Below are positions 18,448 through 28,593 of a DNA stretch of 64,000 nt, piece by piece (the stretch's first letter is position 1; each line of letters opens with the position of its first letter). Under the pieces are notes generated by a model. The model worked only from the letters and a program-made list of their open reading frames with translations. It searched no databases and was not told the DNA's origin. The DNA is taken from the NCBI RefSeq assembly GCF_029937855.1, contig NZ_JAPYPC010000003.1, positions 124,001-188,000 of the forward strand, written 5' to 3'. The DNA comes from Christiangramia sp. GTDB lineage: Bacteria; Bacteroidota; Bacteroidia; Flavobacteriales; Flavobacteriaceae. The position numbers and the translations under genes were made by a program.

Positions 18448-21297
18448 ATGAGAACAGATTCTTTCGCGTTACGTCACATAGGTCCTAAAGCAGAAAATCT
18501 ACAGGAAATGCTGGATACCATCGGCGTTGAGTCTATAGAGCAATTAATTTACGAGACGATCCCCGATGATATTAGGCTCCACCAGCCACTCAACCTTCCG
18601 AAAGCGATGAGTGAAAACCAATATGCCGAGCATATAAAAAAGCTTTCTGAAAAGAACAGGGTTTTCAAAACATACATAGGTCTTGGGTATCACCAGGCAA
18701 TACTTCCGGCAGTTATTCAGAGAAATATTCTGGAAAATCCGGGTTGGTACACCGCTTACACCCCTTATCAGGCTGAAATTGCCCAGGGACGCCTGGAAGC
18801 TTTACTAAATTTCCAAACCATGGTAAGCGATCTTACCGGAATGGAGATAGCAAATGCTTCACTTTTAGACGAATCTACTGCGGCGGCCGAAGCCATGGCC
18901 TTATTGCATGCGGTACGCGACAGAAAACAAAAGAAAAATGAAGTAAACAAGTTTTTTGTCTCTCAACAAACCCTGCCTCAAACCATTTCTTTAATGGAAA
19001 CCAGAGCCAATTTCCTGGGAATAGATATGATTGTTGGAGACCATGAAGAATTTGACTTCTCAGAAGAATATTTTGGCGCTCTGGTACAATATCCTGGAAA
19101 ATTCGGACAGATTTTTGACTATGCTGATTTTGTTGAAAATTGTAGGAATGCAAATATCAAAACTGCGGTTGCGGCAGATATACTCAGCCTTGTTAAACTT
19201 CAGGCTCCGGGAGAACTTGGAGTTGATGTTGTGGTTGGAACCACTCAAAGATTTGGAATTCCGCTAGGTTATGGCGGCCCTCACGCGGCATATTTCGCTA
19301 CCAAAGAAGAATATAAACGTAATTTACCCGGAAGAATCATTGGTCTTACTAAAGATCTTGATGGTAACAACGCTCTAAGAATGGCGCTTCAAACCCGGGA
19401 GCAGCATATAAAAAGAGATAAAGCAACCTCAAATATCTGTACTGCACAGGTATTATTGGCCGTTATGGCAGGAATGTACGCTGTCTATCACGGCCCTAAA
19501 GGTCTTGAATACATCGCAAACACAGTACATGCTTCTGCCGTTTCTCTTGAAGGTAGCCTGAAAGAACTTGGATTTGAGCAATTAAATTCCGCGTATTTCG
19601 ATACAATTCATGTAAAGGCAGATACTTCTAAATTGAAGAAAATTGCTGAAGATCACGAAATCAACTTCTTTTATCCAGATGCTGAAAGTGCCTGTATTTC
19701 TATAAATGAAACTACCACTACAGACGATATTAATGCTATAGTAGCTGTTTTTGCAGAACTTGCGGAAAAAGATAAATCAGAGATCGAAGAACTTTCTGAA
19801 AAAATTGCAATTCCTGAAAATCTTCAGAGAAAAACTGAATTTTTAACGCATGAAGTTTTCAACCTGTATCATTCAGAAACTGAACTGATGCGTTATATCA
19901 AAAAACTGGAGCGTAAAGATCTTTCGTTAAATCACTCCATGATATCTCTTGGATCGTGTACCATGAAACTTAATGCAGCTTCAGAAATGCTTCCTTTGAG
20001 CAACCCACAATGGGGAAATATGCACCCGTTTGCACCGGTAGACCAGGCAGAAGGTTATCAAACTGTTTTAAAAGAATTAGAGCATCAATTAACCGAAATA
20101 ACTGGTTTTTCAGCAACCTCCCTGCAACCTAACTCAGGTGCTCAGGGAGAGTATGCCGGATTAATGGTAATCAGGGCTTATCATGAAGCCAACGGAGAAG
20201 GACATAGAAATGTCTGTTTAATTCCATCTTCTGCTCACGGAACCAATCCGGCTTCTGCAGTTATGGCAGGAATGAAAGTAGTGGTTACTAAGGCTTCTGA
20301 AAACGGAAATATTGATGTAGAAGATCTTAAGCAAAAAGCTATAAAGTATAAAGATAATCTGGCGGCATTAATGGTCACCTATCCTTCTACGCATGGGGTT
20401 TTTGAATCTGCTATTCGGGAGATTACCAATATTATCCACGAAAATGGCGGACAGGTGTATATGGATGGTGCCAATATGAATGCACAGGTAGGATTAACAA
20501 ATCCAGGAAGAATTGGAGCTGATGTTTGCCACTTGAATTTACATAAAACTTTTGCCATTCCTCACGGCGGGGGCGGACCAGGAGTTGGGCCTATTTGTGT
20601 TGCAGAGCAGCTAAAACCTTTTTTACCCGGTAATCCAGTTATTAAAACAGGAGGAGAAAAAGCAATTGGCGCAATTTCTTCTGCACCATGGGGTTCTTCT
20701 TTGGTGTGCCTAATCTCCTATGGTTATATTAAAATGCTTGGAACTGGCGGTCTACAAAAGGCTACAGAATATGCTATTCTAAATGCTAATTATATCAAAG
20801 CGAGGTTGAACGGACATTATAAAACCTTGTATTCAGGAGAAAGAGGACGAGCAGCCCATGAGATGATCATAGATTGCAGGCCATTCAAAGAACAGGGAAT
20901 TGAGGTCACAGATATTGCCAAGCGACTTATAGATTATGGTTTTCACGCGCCTACGGTTTCTTTCCCTGTTGCCGGAACCATGATGATAGAGCCTACCGAA
21001 AGTGAGAGTAAACCAGAACTGGATCGTTTTTGTGATGCTCTGATTTCCATAAGAAAAGAAATAGAAGAAGTCTCAGCTAACGATAATAATAACGTATTGA
21101 AAAATGCACCGCACACTATTCATATGTTAACTTCAGATGAATGGGATCTCCCTTATTCCAGAGAGAAAGCGGCATACCCATTATCACATCTTCATGACAA
21201 TAAATTCTGGCCGAGTGTTAGAAGAGTAGATGAAGCTTTTGGGGACAGGAATCTAATGTGCACGTGCCCCCCAACCGAGGAGTACGCAGAAGCTTAG
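18448..21297 (+). CDS. gcvP: Glycine dehydrogenase (decarboxylating), P protein
   Basis: A 949-residue single-chain P protein of the glycine cleavage system; it decarboxylates glycine with PLP and passes aminomethyl to the lipoyl H protein. The ATG at 18448 is chosen since it gives the standard start [13 protein letters not shown]. The C-terminal half holds the PLP lysine in [18 protein letters not shown], and the N-terminal half repeats the fold without it. gcvT and gcvH are not next to it, as is common in Flavobacteriia. A strong terminator follows. Confidence 0.97.
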   Translation: MRTDSFALRHIGPKAENLQEMLDTIGVESIEQLIYETIPDDIRLHQPLNLPKAMSENQYAEHIKKLSEKNRVFKTYIGLGYHQAILPAVIQRNILENPGWYTAYTPYQAEIAQGRLEALLNFQTMVSDLTGMEIANASLLDESTAAAEAMALLHAVRDRKQKKNEVNKFFVSQQTLPQTISLMETRANFLGIDMIVGDHEEFDFSEEYFGALVQYPGKFGQIFDYADFVENCRNANIKTAVAADILSLVKLQAPGELGVDVVVGTTQRFGIPLGYGGPHAAYFATKEEYKRNLPGRIIGLTKDLDGNNALRMALQTREQHIKRDKATSNICTAQVLLAVMAGMYAVYHGPKGLEYIANTVHASAVSLEGSLKELGFEQLNSAYFDTIHVKADTSKLKKIAEDHEINFFYPDAESACISINETTTTDDINAIVAVFAELAEKDKSEIEELSEKIAIPENLQRKTEFLTHEVFNLYHSETELMRYIKKLERKDLSLNHSMISLGSCTMKLNAASEMLPLSNPQWGNMHPFAPVDQAEGYQTVLKELEHQLTEITGFSATSLQPNSGAQGEYAGLMVIRAYHEANGEGHRNVCLIPSSAHGTNPASAVMAGMKVVVTKASENGNIDVEDLKQKAIKYKDNLAALMVTYPSTHGVFESAIREITNIIHENGGQVYMDGANMNAQVGLTNPGRIGADVCHLNLHKTFAIPHGGGGPGVGPICVAEQLKPFLPGNPVIKTGGEKAIGAISSAPWGSSLVCLISYGYIKMLGTGGLQKATEYAILNANYIKARLNGHYKTLYSGERGRAAHEMIIDCRPFKEQGIEVTDIAKRLIDYGFHAPTVSFPVAGTMMIEPTESESKPELDRFCDALISIRKEIEEVSANDNNNVLKNAPHTIHMLTSDEWDLPYSREKAAYPLSHLHDNKFWPSVRRVDEAFGDRNLMCTCPPTEEYAEA

Positions 21298-21312
21298 GTT
21301 TTGATTGTATAA

Positions 21313-21342
21313 AAAAGAACCTGTTAGCCCGCAGGTTCTTTT
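21313..21342 (+). terminator. Rho-independent terminator after gcvP
   Basis: An 11-bp perfect stem AAAAGAACCTG / CAGGTTCTTTT with an 8-base loop, 15 bases after the gcvP stop. Confidence 0.85.
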
Positions 21343-21425
21343 ACGACCAAAATTTTGTCAGTTTTAAATTATTTTTAAGATATTTATTTAAATTGTAGGC
21401 CTTAACCTAATAAGAAGTAAGTCAG

Positions 21426-22484
21426 ATGAATTGTAAAATCACGGGGACGGGAAGTTATATACCGAATGTTATAACCAGGAATGCTGACTTCGACAAACAC
21501 GAATTTTTTAATCTCGATGGTTCCACTTTTCCTCATGATAATGAAACTACCATTAGGAAATTTAAAGCTATTACGGGAATTGAAGAAAGACGATATTTAG
21601 ATGAAAATTTAAATACTTCAGATATAGCCGTCATTGCAAGTCAGAAAGCCATTGAAAGCTCGGGAATTGATCCTGAAACCCTGGATTATATTATTGTCGC
21701 CCATAATTATGGTGATGTAAGATCCAACTCCATACAAAGCGATACGGTGCCTAGTTTGGCCACCCGGGTGAAGGCACATTTAAGGATTAAAAATCCAAAA
21801 TGTGTAGGTTACGACCTTCTTTTTGGCTGTCCCGGATGGATTGAGGGCTTGATACAGGCACAGGCTTTTATCAAGGCAGGTATTGCAAAAAAATGTCTAA
21901 TTATAGGAGCTGAAGCACTTTCCCGGGTTGTTGATAAGCATGACCGGGATTCCATGATATTTTCAGATGGTGCCGGCGCAGTAATTCTGGAAGCTTCAGA
22001 AAGTGAATCGGGAATTTTATCCCATGAATCTGCTACCTATTCTTTTCAGGAGTCAGAATATATTTATTTCGGAAAATCCAATCATTCTACTGCACCAGAA
22101 GAGATCAGGTATATCAAAATGCATGGCAGAAAGATTTACGAATTTGCTTTGGTCAATGTGCCCAGGGCAATGAAGGAATGCCTTGAGAATAGTGGTAAAT
22201 CTATTAAGGATCTTAAAAAAGTCTTTATACACCAGGCGAATGAAAAAATGGATCATGCCATTATTCAAAGATTCTACAAACTTCATGGAATGACTCCTCC
22301 AGATGATGTAATGCCCATGACAATCCATGAATTAGGGAATAGCAGTGTAGCTACGGTGCCAACCCTTTTTGATCTTGTACAAAGGGGAAAAATAGATAAT
22401 CAAAAACTGGAAAAAGGAGATGTCGTTATGTTTGCCAGCGTAGGAGCGGGAATGAACATCAATGCGATCACTTATCAGATCTAA
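21426..22484 (+). CDS. 3-oxoacyl-ACP synthase III family (FabH-like)
   Basis: A 352-residue ketosynthase III. The Cys-His-Asn triad is visible: Cys in LLFGCPGWIEG, His in VFIHQANEKM, Asn in IHELGNSSVATVP. The C-terminal VVMFASVGAGMNINA is typical. It could prime fatty-acid synthesis or serve a specialised lipid or polyketide. It is followed with 1-base spacing by a methyltransferase gene and then a glycosyltransferase gene, so a role in a modified surface lipid or glycan is possible but unproven. Confidence 0.88.
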   Translation: MNCKITGTGSYIPNVITRNADFDKHEFFNLDGSTFPHDNETTIRKFKAITGIEERRYLDENLNTSDIAVIASQKAIESSGIDPETLDYIIVAHNYGDVRSNSIQSDTVPSLATRVKAHLRIKNPKCVGYDLLFGCPGWIEGLIQAQAFIKAGIAKKCLIIGAEALSRVVDKHDRDSMIFSDGAGAVILEASESESGILSHESATYSFQESEYIYFGKSNHSTAPEEIRYIKMHGRKIYEFALVNVPRAMKECLENSGKSIKDLKKVFIHQANEKMDHAIIQRFYKLHGMTPPDDVMPMTIHELGNSSVATVPTLFDLVQRGKIDNQKLEKGDVVMFASVGAGMNINAITYQI

Positions 22485-22485
22485 A

Positions 22486-23007
22486 ATGTACGAGAATACT
22501 TTTCCTGAAAAACGTTATCAAAAAACACTTGAATTTTTAAAAGAAATGCTGCCTCCGCCAGCCAAAGTTCTGGATCTGGGAGTTGAAAATCCTTTTTCTG
22601 AAATCATGAAAGAACACGGGTATGATGTTACCAATACCTCGGGAGAAGATCTAGACAATAATTTTGAAGCTGTAAAGAAAAAGACATACGATCTGGTAAC
22701 CGCCTTTGAGATTTTTGAACATCTACTTGCTCCCTACAACATTCTACGGGAAATAAAAGCAGATAAAATCCTGGCCAGCGTACCTCTTAAATTATGGTTT
22801 TCGCCAGCTTACCGAAGCAAGACAGACAAATGGGACCGGCATTATCATGAATTTGAAGACTGGCAGTTCGATTGGCTGTTCGAAAAAAGCGGCTGGGAGA
22901 TCAAAAAAAGCATTAAATGGACAAACCCTGTAAATAAGATTGGGATAAGGCCTGTCTTAAGAAAATTCACTCCGCGGTATTATGCTGTTTACGCTGAAAA
23001 AGCCTAG
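22486..23007 (+). CDS. Class I SAM-dependent methyltransferase-like protein
   Basis: A 173-residue protein. The ATG at 22486, one base after the ketosynthase stop, is chosen as start. The SAM-binding strand appears as AKVLDLGVENPFSEIMKEHG, then YDLVTAFEIFEHLLAP, which fits methyltransferase motifs I and IV. The acidic loop is shortened compared with the usual GxGxG (LGVEN), so activity is not certain. The substrate is unknown. Confidence 0.7.
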   Translation: MYENTFPEKRYQKTLEFLKEMLPPPAKVLDLGVENPFSEIMKEHGYDVTNTSGEDLDNNFEAVKKKTYDLVTAFEIFEHLLAPYNILREIKADKILASVPLKLWFSPAYRSKTDKWDRHYHEFEDWQFDWLFEKSGWEIKKSIKWTNPVNKIGIRPVLRKFTPRYYAVYAEKA

Positions 23008-23057
23008 CTTTTTAGTCTAAAATTCTATCTTAGCAACTCATCATAATCTATTTTCTG

Positions 23058-23906
23058 TTGAAGATCTCCATTGTTATACCCGCCCACAATGAAGCTAATT
23101 TTATTGGTCAGACGCTTCAGTCGCTCGCAGATCAAAGCTTAAAACCTCATAAACTGGTTGTGGTGGATGACAGTTCTACCGATAATACTTCTGAAGTGGT
23201 TGAAGAATTTTCCAAAAAATATTCTTTCATGCAATTAGTTAAAAATAATTCTTCTACTGAACATGCCCCCGGCAGCAAGGTGATCAATGCTTTTTATAAA
23301 GGATATTATGAATTAGAGGATGATTTCGATATCATTTGTAAATTTGATGCAGACCTTATTTTTCCAAAAAATTATCTTGAAAAAATAGTCGCACATTTTA
23401 ATGATAATAATTTGGCGGGGATGGTAGGAGGTTTTTGTTCAGTTCAAAGAAAAAATAAATGGATCCCTGAAAATTTAACCGGAAAAGATCATATTCGGGG
23501 AGCTCTTAAAGCTTACAGAAAACATTGCTTTATTCAGATTGGGGAATTAAAACCGGCAATGGGCTGGGATACTGCCGATGAACTTCTCGCACGTTTTCAC
23601 GGCTGGAAGGTAATTACGGATGATTCTCTATATGTAAAACACCTAAGACCCACGGGAATGAATTATTTTGAACATTCCGGCCGCAAACAGGGCGAAGCAT
23701 TTTACCGGTTGAGATACGGCACTTTATTGAGTTTAATCGCTTCAGCCAAACTGGCCGCGATGAAAATGAACCCTTTTGCTTTTTTACATTATATCACAGG
23801 CTACTTCAATGCAAAAAACAAAAAACGACCTTTTCTTGTTTCTGAAGAAGAAGGCCATTTTATAAGAAAATTACGCTGGGCTAACATCCGGAAAAAATTC
23901 GCCTAA
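23058..23906 (+). CDS. Family 2 glycosyltransferase with TTG start
   Basis: A 282-residue GT-A glycosyltransferase: KISIVIPAHNEANFIGQTL at the start, the nucleotide-sugar Asp in VVVDDSSTDNT and the metal DxD-like motif in ICKFDADLIFP. No in-frame ATG lies at a suitable place; the frame opens with TTG at 23058, just before the first beta strand, so TTG is the likely start. Residues near 220-250 are weakly hydrophobic. It is third in the ketosynthase-methyltransferase group, 50 bases after the methyltransferase, and its stop lies 2 bases from that of the convergent phosphatase gene. Confidence 0.85.
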   Translation: MKISIVIPAHNEANFIGQTLQSLADQSLKPHKLVVVDDSSTDNTSEVVEEFSKKYSFMQLVKNNSSTEHAPGSKVINAFYKGYYELEDDFDIICKFDADLIFPKNYLEKIVAHFNDNNLAGMVGGFCSVQRKNKWIPENLTGKDHIRGALKAYRKHCFIQIGELKPAMGWDTADELLARFHGWKVITDDSLYVKHLRPTGMNYFEHSGRKQGEAFYRLRYGTLLSLIASAKLAAMKMNPFAFLHYITGYFNAKNKKRPFLVSEEEGHFIRKLRWANIRKKFA

Positions 23907-23908
23907 TC

Positions 23909-25534
23909 TTACAGCATTTGAATTAAAGGCTGACCGGTTGAAGCATCTGGAAAAGATATGCCCAGTAAAGCAGAAATTGTGGGCGCAATATCAGGAATTA
24001 CTGAATGTTCAAAAGTGCTTCCCTTCTTAATCCCTTTTCCGAAGAAAATTAAAGGAACATGTGTATCATAAAGAAATCCGGAACCGTGGGTGGTTCCCTT
24101 TTCTGGATATACTATAAAGGCGGGATCTAATACAAAAACCACATCACCGCTACGTTCCTGGTTAAATCCATTCTGGATCAACGAACTAATTCCTTTGGTA
24201 AAGCTTCCCGATTGTAATTGTGACCTGGTATATACCCTGGAAATATTTTTTTGCTGAAGTAAATAGTGGGAAATCTTATTTTCTACTTCCTCTGCATCTA
24301 AATCTTCTTCAGTTAAAACATCATAATCCAGAAAAATCTGTGAATTAGAAATATTTTGAATGAGACTATCAACCTTAAACTCCTCGCTTAAAAATTGCTC
24401 TAATCTTTTATTTCCTTCTATATCATCATAATATCCTGAAGGAATTTTACGGGTATTTAAATAGGCAGGGACATCTACTCCTCCATGATCTGCAGTTAAA
24501 AAGACCGTATATTCACCCTCTCCAACATTTTGATCAAGATAGTTCAGGAGATCTGCCAAAGCCAGATCCAGCCTCATATAAGTATCCTGAATTTCTTTTG
24601 AATTCACTCCAAAATTATGACCTACATAATCGGTGCTGGAGAAACTAAGTGTAAGCACATCAGTAAATTTATCCTGACCCAGGTTTTCACCTTTGATCGC
24701 GGCTTTTGCAAATTCCGCCGTAAGGTCATTGCCAAAAGGTGTTGCTTTTATTAATTCATATTCTCCATTTTCAGAAGCCAGAGCTTCCAGATCATAAGGA
24801 AATGTGGCGGTTTCTTTTCCCTGATATCCAAATTCAAAGTTGTTCTCATCTACTCCACTTTCAGAATAAGTATCAATATCTTCCAGAGTATTCCATGTTT
24901 TTAAATACTCTTTTGCCTTGCCAGATCTATTGAAGTCTTTCACCCAGTCTGGTAATTCTGTCTTATAAAAAGAACTAGTGATCCATCTTGCCTCATCCCT
25001 TCCGTGGAACCAATAAGCTGCATTTGCAGTATGACCGGCTGGCAAAATTGCTCCCCGATCTTTCAAAGCAATACCAATAGTTTTCCCCTTCATTTGGGTG
25101 TGTAGCCGGTTTTCATCTCCAAAGGTAGTTGTCTTCATTCTATGCGGAGACATTTTACCAGCATCATTGGTGGTTCCAACTGGCTCCACATTTTCATCTC
25201 CTACACAATAAACCGAAGTATCCTTAAATTTATCAAACCAGCCATTACCTATAATTCCATGATATTCGGGAGTAGTACCGGTAAAAACCGAAGCATGACC
25301 GGGACCAGTATAGGTAGGCACATAGTTGAAATGGTTATTCTTAAAATTATACCCGTTATTCACAAGTCTTTTGAATCCTTCATCTCCAAACCGGTTCCAA
25401 AATCGGGTTAAGTAATCATACCTCATCTGGTCTACGACAATTCCTACTACCAATTTTGGTTTTTCATTTACAATTTGCGCCTTGATCGGTGAGAAGGCAA
25501 GCACTAATATAAATACCAATAAATACCGTTTCAT
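23909..25534 (-). CDS. PafA-like alkaline phosphatase / phosphodiesterase
   Basis: A 541-residue exported enzyme of the alkaline phosphatase superfamily. A signal peptide (LLVFILVLAFSPIKAQ) is followed by metal ligand Asp35 (VVGIVVDQMRYDY) and the nucleophile Thr76 in PTYTGPGHASVFTG. Further metal sites are in FLTADHGGVDVP and GTTHGSG. This is the arrangement of the calcium-independent PafA phosphatases of Bacteroidota, which release phosphate from organic phosphoesters in the periplasm or at the surface. It is a single gene with its own -7 box. Confidence 0.88.
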   Translation of the reverse strand: MKRYLLVFILVLAFSPIKAQIVNEKPKLVVGIVVDQMRYDYLTRFWNRFGDEGFKRLVNNGYNFKNNHFNYVPTYTGPGHASVFTGTTPEYHGIIGNGWFDKFKDTSVYCVGDENVEPVGTTNDAGKMSPHRMKTTTFGDENRLHTQMKGKTIGIALKDRGAILPAGHTANAAYWFHGRDEARWITSSFYKTELPDWVKDFNRSGKAKEYLKTWNTLEDIDTYSESGVDENNFEFGYQGKETATFPYDLEALASENGEYELIKATPFGNDLTAEFAKAAIKGENLGQDKFTDVLTLSFSSTDYVGHNFGVNSKEIQDTYMRLDLALADLLNYLDQNVGEGEYTVFLTADHGGVDVPAYLNTRKIPSGYYDDIEGNKRLEQFLSEEFKVDSLIQNISNSQIFLDYDVLTEEDLDAEEVENKISHYLLQQKNISRVYTRSQLQSGSFTKGISSLIQNGFNQERSGDVVFVLDPAFIVYPEKGTTHGSGFLYDTHVPLIFFGKGIKKGSTFEHSVIPDIAPTISALLGISFPDASTGQPLIQML

Positions 25535-25558
25535 TAGGTTAAATTTTTAAATGGATTC

Positions 25559-25566
25559 CAAAAATA
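25559..25566 (-). promoter_or_regulatory. Bacteroidota -7 box before the PafA-like gene
   Basis: The minus strand reads TATTTTTG, an exact TAnnTTTG match, 25 bases before the ATG. About 18 bases further upstream lies CTTTA, a weak -33 match. Confidence 0.5.
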
Positions 25567-25650
25567 CTAAACTTGAAACGCTAAAGTTTAATTAAGCCTT
25601 AAATACTTTAGAACGAAATTTTAGTATTTTAGCTTTTCAAAATTGAATTA

Positions 25651-26388
25651 ATGACCTACCTGCACTCCATTGGGGAATACTTTTTAATGCTTAAAGGAGT
25701 TTTTGGCCGAATGACCAAAGGTTCGGTTCTCAGAAATCTTATTCTAAAGGAGATAAATGAACTTATTATGGGTTCCCTGGGGATTGTCGCATTTCTATCA
25801 TTTTTTATTGGAGCGGTAGTAGCAATTCAAACCGCACTGAACCTAAACAACCCGCTTATTCCTAAATCATTGGTAGCTTATGCCGCAAGGCAGTCTGTAA
25901 TATTAGAATTTGCCCCTACTTTCATTTCCATTATTATGGCCGGTAAAGTAGGATCTTTTATTACTTCCAGTATTGGATCTATGAGAGTTACTGAACAAAT
26001 TGACGCGCTGGAAGTAATGGGTATCAACTCCAAAAATTATCTCATCTTTCCCAAGATCATCGCAATGTTAACATATCCATTTGTAATTGCAATTTCGATG
26101 TTCCTTGGAATAGTAGGAGCTTATTGTGCTGCAGTGCTTGGAAATTTTGTCCCATCAGATGAATTTATAACGGGACTTCAGGACGATTTTAACGGTTTTC
26201 ATCTTACGTACGCATTTATAAAAACATTTCTCTTTGCCATCATTTTAGCAACTGTACCAGCTTATCATGGTTATTATATGAAAGGTGGAGCTCTGGAAGT
26301 TGGGGAAGCCTCTACCACGTCTTTCGTATGGACCAGTGTAGTTCTAATTGTAACAAATTATGTGGTTACACAACTCTTATTAAGTTAG
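25651..26388 (+). CDS. mlaE: MlaE/YrbE family ABC transporter permease
   Basis: A 245-residue permease with about five membrane helices. It shows the family core VVAIQTALNLNNPLIPKSLVAYA, then LEFAPTFISIIMAGKVGS and TEQIDALEVMGINSKNYLIFPK. MlaE homologues move phospholipids across the cell envelope together with an MCE protein and the MlaF ATPase. The ATPase gene follows after 3 bases; no MCE-domain gene is in the immediate neighbourhood. Confidence 0.93.
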   Translation: MTYLHSIGEYFLMLKGVFGRMTKGSVLRNLILKEINELIMGSLGIVAFLSFFIGAVVAIQTALNLNNPLIPKSLVAYAARQSVILEFAPTFISIIMAGKVGSFITSSIGSMRVTEQIDALEVMGINSKNYLIFPKIIAMLTYPFVIAISMFLGIVGAYCAAVLGNFVPSDEFITGLQDDFNGFHLTYAFIKTFLFAIILATVPAYHGYYMKGGALEVGEASTTSFVWTSVVLIVTNYVVTQLLLS

Positions 26389-26391
26389 CAA

Positions 26392-27156
26392 ATGATACAG
26401 GTAAAAAATTTATACAAAGGATTCAATAATCAGGAAGTACTTCGCGGGATTTCCTATACGTTTGAAAGAGGGAAAACAAACTTAATTATTGGTCAGTCTG
26501 GCTCAGGAAAAAGTGTCTTTTTAAAATGTATGCTCGGGCTATTTAAAGCTGATAAAGGAACCATTGAATACGATGGCAAACCTTACTCCAGTTTTTCAGA
26601 TGAAGAACAGCGGGAATTAAGGACTGAAATAGGAATGCTTTTTCAGGGAGGTGCTTTATTCGACTCCATGACAGTGGAAGAGAACGTAATGTTCCCCCTA
26701 AGAATGTTTACAAAGCAGAGAAAAAAAGAAATGCTCTCCAGGGTTCATGAAGTACTGGAGCGTGTAAATCTCGACGGCACGGGCGACAAAATGCCTTCAG
26801 AGATTAGTGGGGGGATGCAAAAAAGGGTTGCGATCGCCAGAGCAATCGTAAACAAACCTAAATATCTTTTTTGTGATGAGCCAAATTCAGGACTTGACCC
26901 TCAAACGGCTACGGTAATTGATAATCTTATCCAGGAAATTACGCATGAGAATGATATTACCACCGTTCTCATCACGCACGATATGAATTCAGTCTTAGAA
27001 ATTGGGGAACGTATCGCTTTTCTAAAAGATGGAAAATTGGCCTGGAAAGGCACCAAAGATGAAATTTTCCAGACAGACGATGAGACGGTTACCAATTTTG
27101 TGTATTCTTCCAATCTTTTTCAGAAGGTGCGCGAGGCACAGCTCAAAGGCCTTTAA
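26392..27156 (+). CDS. mlaF: MlaF-type ABC transporter ATPase
   Basis: A 254-residue ATPase. Walker A GQSGSGKS is at residues 34-41, the signature ISGGMQKRVAIARA near 135, Walker B YLFCDEPNSGLDP near 160 and the H-loop LITHDM near 195. Sequence style and its position after the MlaE-type permease assign it to phospholipid transport. Its stop codon abuts the end of the convergent DUF389 gene with no spacer. Confidence 0.93.
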   Translation: MIQVKNLYKGFNNQEVLRGISYTFERGKTNLIIGQSGSGKSVFLKCMLGLFKADKGTIEYDGKPYSSFSDEEQRELRTEIGMLFQGGALFDSMTVEENVMFPLRMFTKQRKKEMLSRVHEVLERVNLDGTGDKMPSEISGGMQKRVAIARAIVNKPKYLFCDEPNSGLDPQTATVIDNLIQEITHENDITTVLITHDMNSVLEIGERIAFLKDGKLAWKGTKDEIFQTDDETVTNFVYSSNLFQKVREAQLKGL

Positions 27157-28590
27157 TTATCTCACATTCTTTATCGCGAGTGTATCAAGCTCTAAACGTA
27201 CCCGCATCCAGTCGGCGAATTTGTCTTGTTCTGTAGCCAACTGCCTGGCATTTATCTTATCATTCCAAATCACCGTGAAGGTTGGAACGGTATCTGTTTT
27301 CTGAAAATTGGTGGTTATAAGATTAGAATATCCAATTTCTTCAATATTCTCATAATTGATCTTAGCCTCCTTACTCAAATTAACAAAAGAAAATTTATCG
27401 CCTCGATATTTCGAAAGTTCCGATTCTAATAATTGAATTCTGCGATCTTTATTCTGAAGTACTTCCTGATTCTTAACATAGAGATCCTCGAGAATCCCGC
27501 TTCTAACTACTGTTGAAAGTTCATTAATATCCTGGCTCTGATCATTTCCCTGATGGATTACAAGCTGACTTTCTTTAAGAGCTTCTATTTCCCCCAGTCG
27601 CTCCTGCCAGGTAGTAATGGTTGCAACTGGTACAGAATTACCTATCATATACACATCAATAGTCTTAGCCGCATAATCACTGGTTGCTTTTAAAACTTCA
27701 GTGCCGGAATACCTAACAGTATTTTCAATAAATTCTGCTGCCTTGCTTTGAAAAACCTGTTCTCTTAATAATTTCACGAACAGAACCACACTGGGGATCA
27801 TTACTATAATAGCCACTGTGGATGCAATTTGAGCGGTCCTCCTCCTTCTTTTACTATTGGCATACCTTACCAACGGAAAACCCAGCAGTTTTGACACTAC
27901 AAAGGTGGAAAGGGCGATAAATACCGCATTGATAGAAAACAAGTAGAGCGCTCCAAGAGCATATTCCCATTTTGCATTTGCTATACCATAGCCTACCGTA
28001 CATAATGGTGGCATAAGAGCTGTGGCGATCGCAACCCCTAAGATTACGCTGGCTATAGTTCCTTTTTTAGTCTTAGCGACAATGAGGGCCAGTCCGCCAA
28101 AAATAGCTACCAGTACATCCAGAATTGTAGGATATGTTCTGGCTACCAGCTCTGGTGTTTCATTTTTAACCGGCGATATAAAAAAGTAAATGCTAGCGGT
28201 AAGCACACTTAGACCCACCATAATCCCAAGGTTCACAAAAGAACGCCTTAAAGTATCTACGTCATTGATAGCTACAGCCATTCCAATCCCTACAATAGGT
28301 CCCATTAAGGGAGAAATAAGCATGGCTCCAATCACCACCGCGGTACTACTTACATTTAACCCAATGGAAGCGACAAAAATTGAAAATATAAGGATCCAGG
28401 CATTATGGCCCTTAAAGGAAATATCTTTCTGTACAGCTTCTACTGTAGATTCTCTATCGGTATCTTCGCGAATGTCCAGCAGCCTACTAAAAAATGTTCT
28501 TGCTTTCTTATGAATCTCTTTGGCATCTTCCCTTAGGTTTTCACCTGAGGAATTCTTTGATTCGCCATCTGTAATTTTAGTATCTGCCAT
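27157..28590 (-). CDS. DUF389 family membrane protein
   Basis: A 477-residue protein. After a charged N-terminus come six or so hydrophobic helices (about 65-265) with the family features GAMLISPLMGPIVGIGMA and ALMPPLCTVGYGIA. The C-terminal 200 residues are soluble and contain a short coiled coil (NKDRRIQLLESELSKYRGD). The function of the family is not established. It precedes the guanylyltransferase-SprT-SDR group by transcription order from upstream and lies 3 bases after the guanylyltransferase gene. Confidence 0.88.
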   Translation of the reverse strand: MADTKITDGESKNSSGENLREDAKEIHKKARTFFSRLLDIREDTDRESTVEAVQKDISFKGHNAWILIFSIFVASIGLNVSSTAVVIGAMLISPLMGPIVGIGMAVAINDVDTLRRSFVNLGIMVGLSVLTASIYFFISPVKNETPELVARTYPTILDVLVAIFGGLALIVAKTKKGTIASVILGVAIATALMPPLCTVGYGIANAKWEYALGALYLFSINAVFIALSTFVVSKLLGFPLVRYANSKRRRRTAQIASTVAIIVMIPSVVLFVKLLREQVFQSKAAEFIENTVRYSGTEVLKATSDYAAKTIDVYMIGNSVPVATITTWQERLGEIEALKESQLVIHQGNDQSQDINELSTVVRSGILEDLYVKNQEVLQNKDRRIQLLESELSKYRGDKFSFVNLSKEAKINYENIEEIGYSNLITTNFQKTDTVPTFTVIWNDKINARQLATEQDKFADWMRVRLELDTLAIKNVR

Positions 28591-28593
28591 TTA

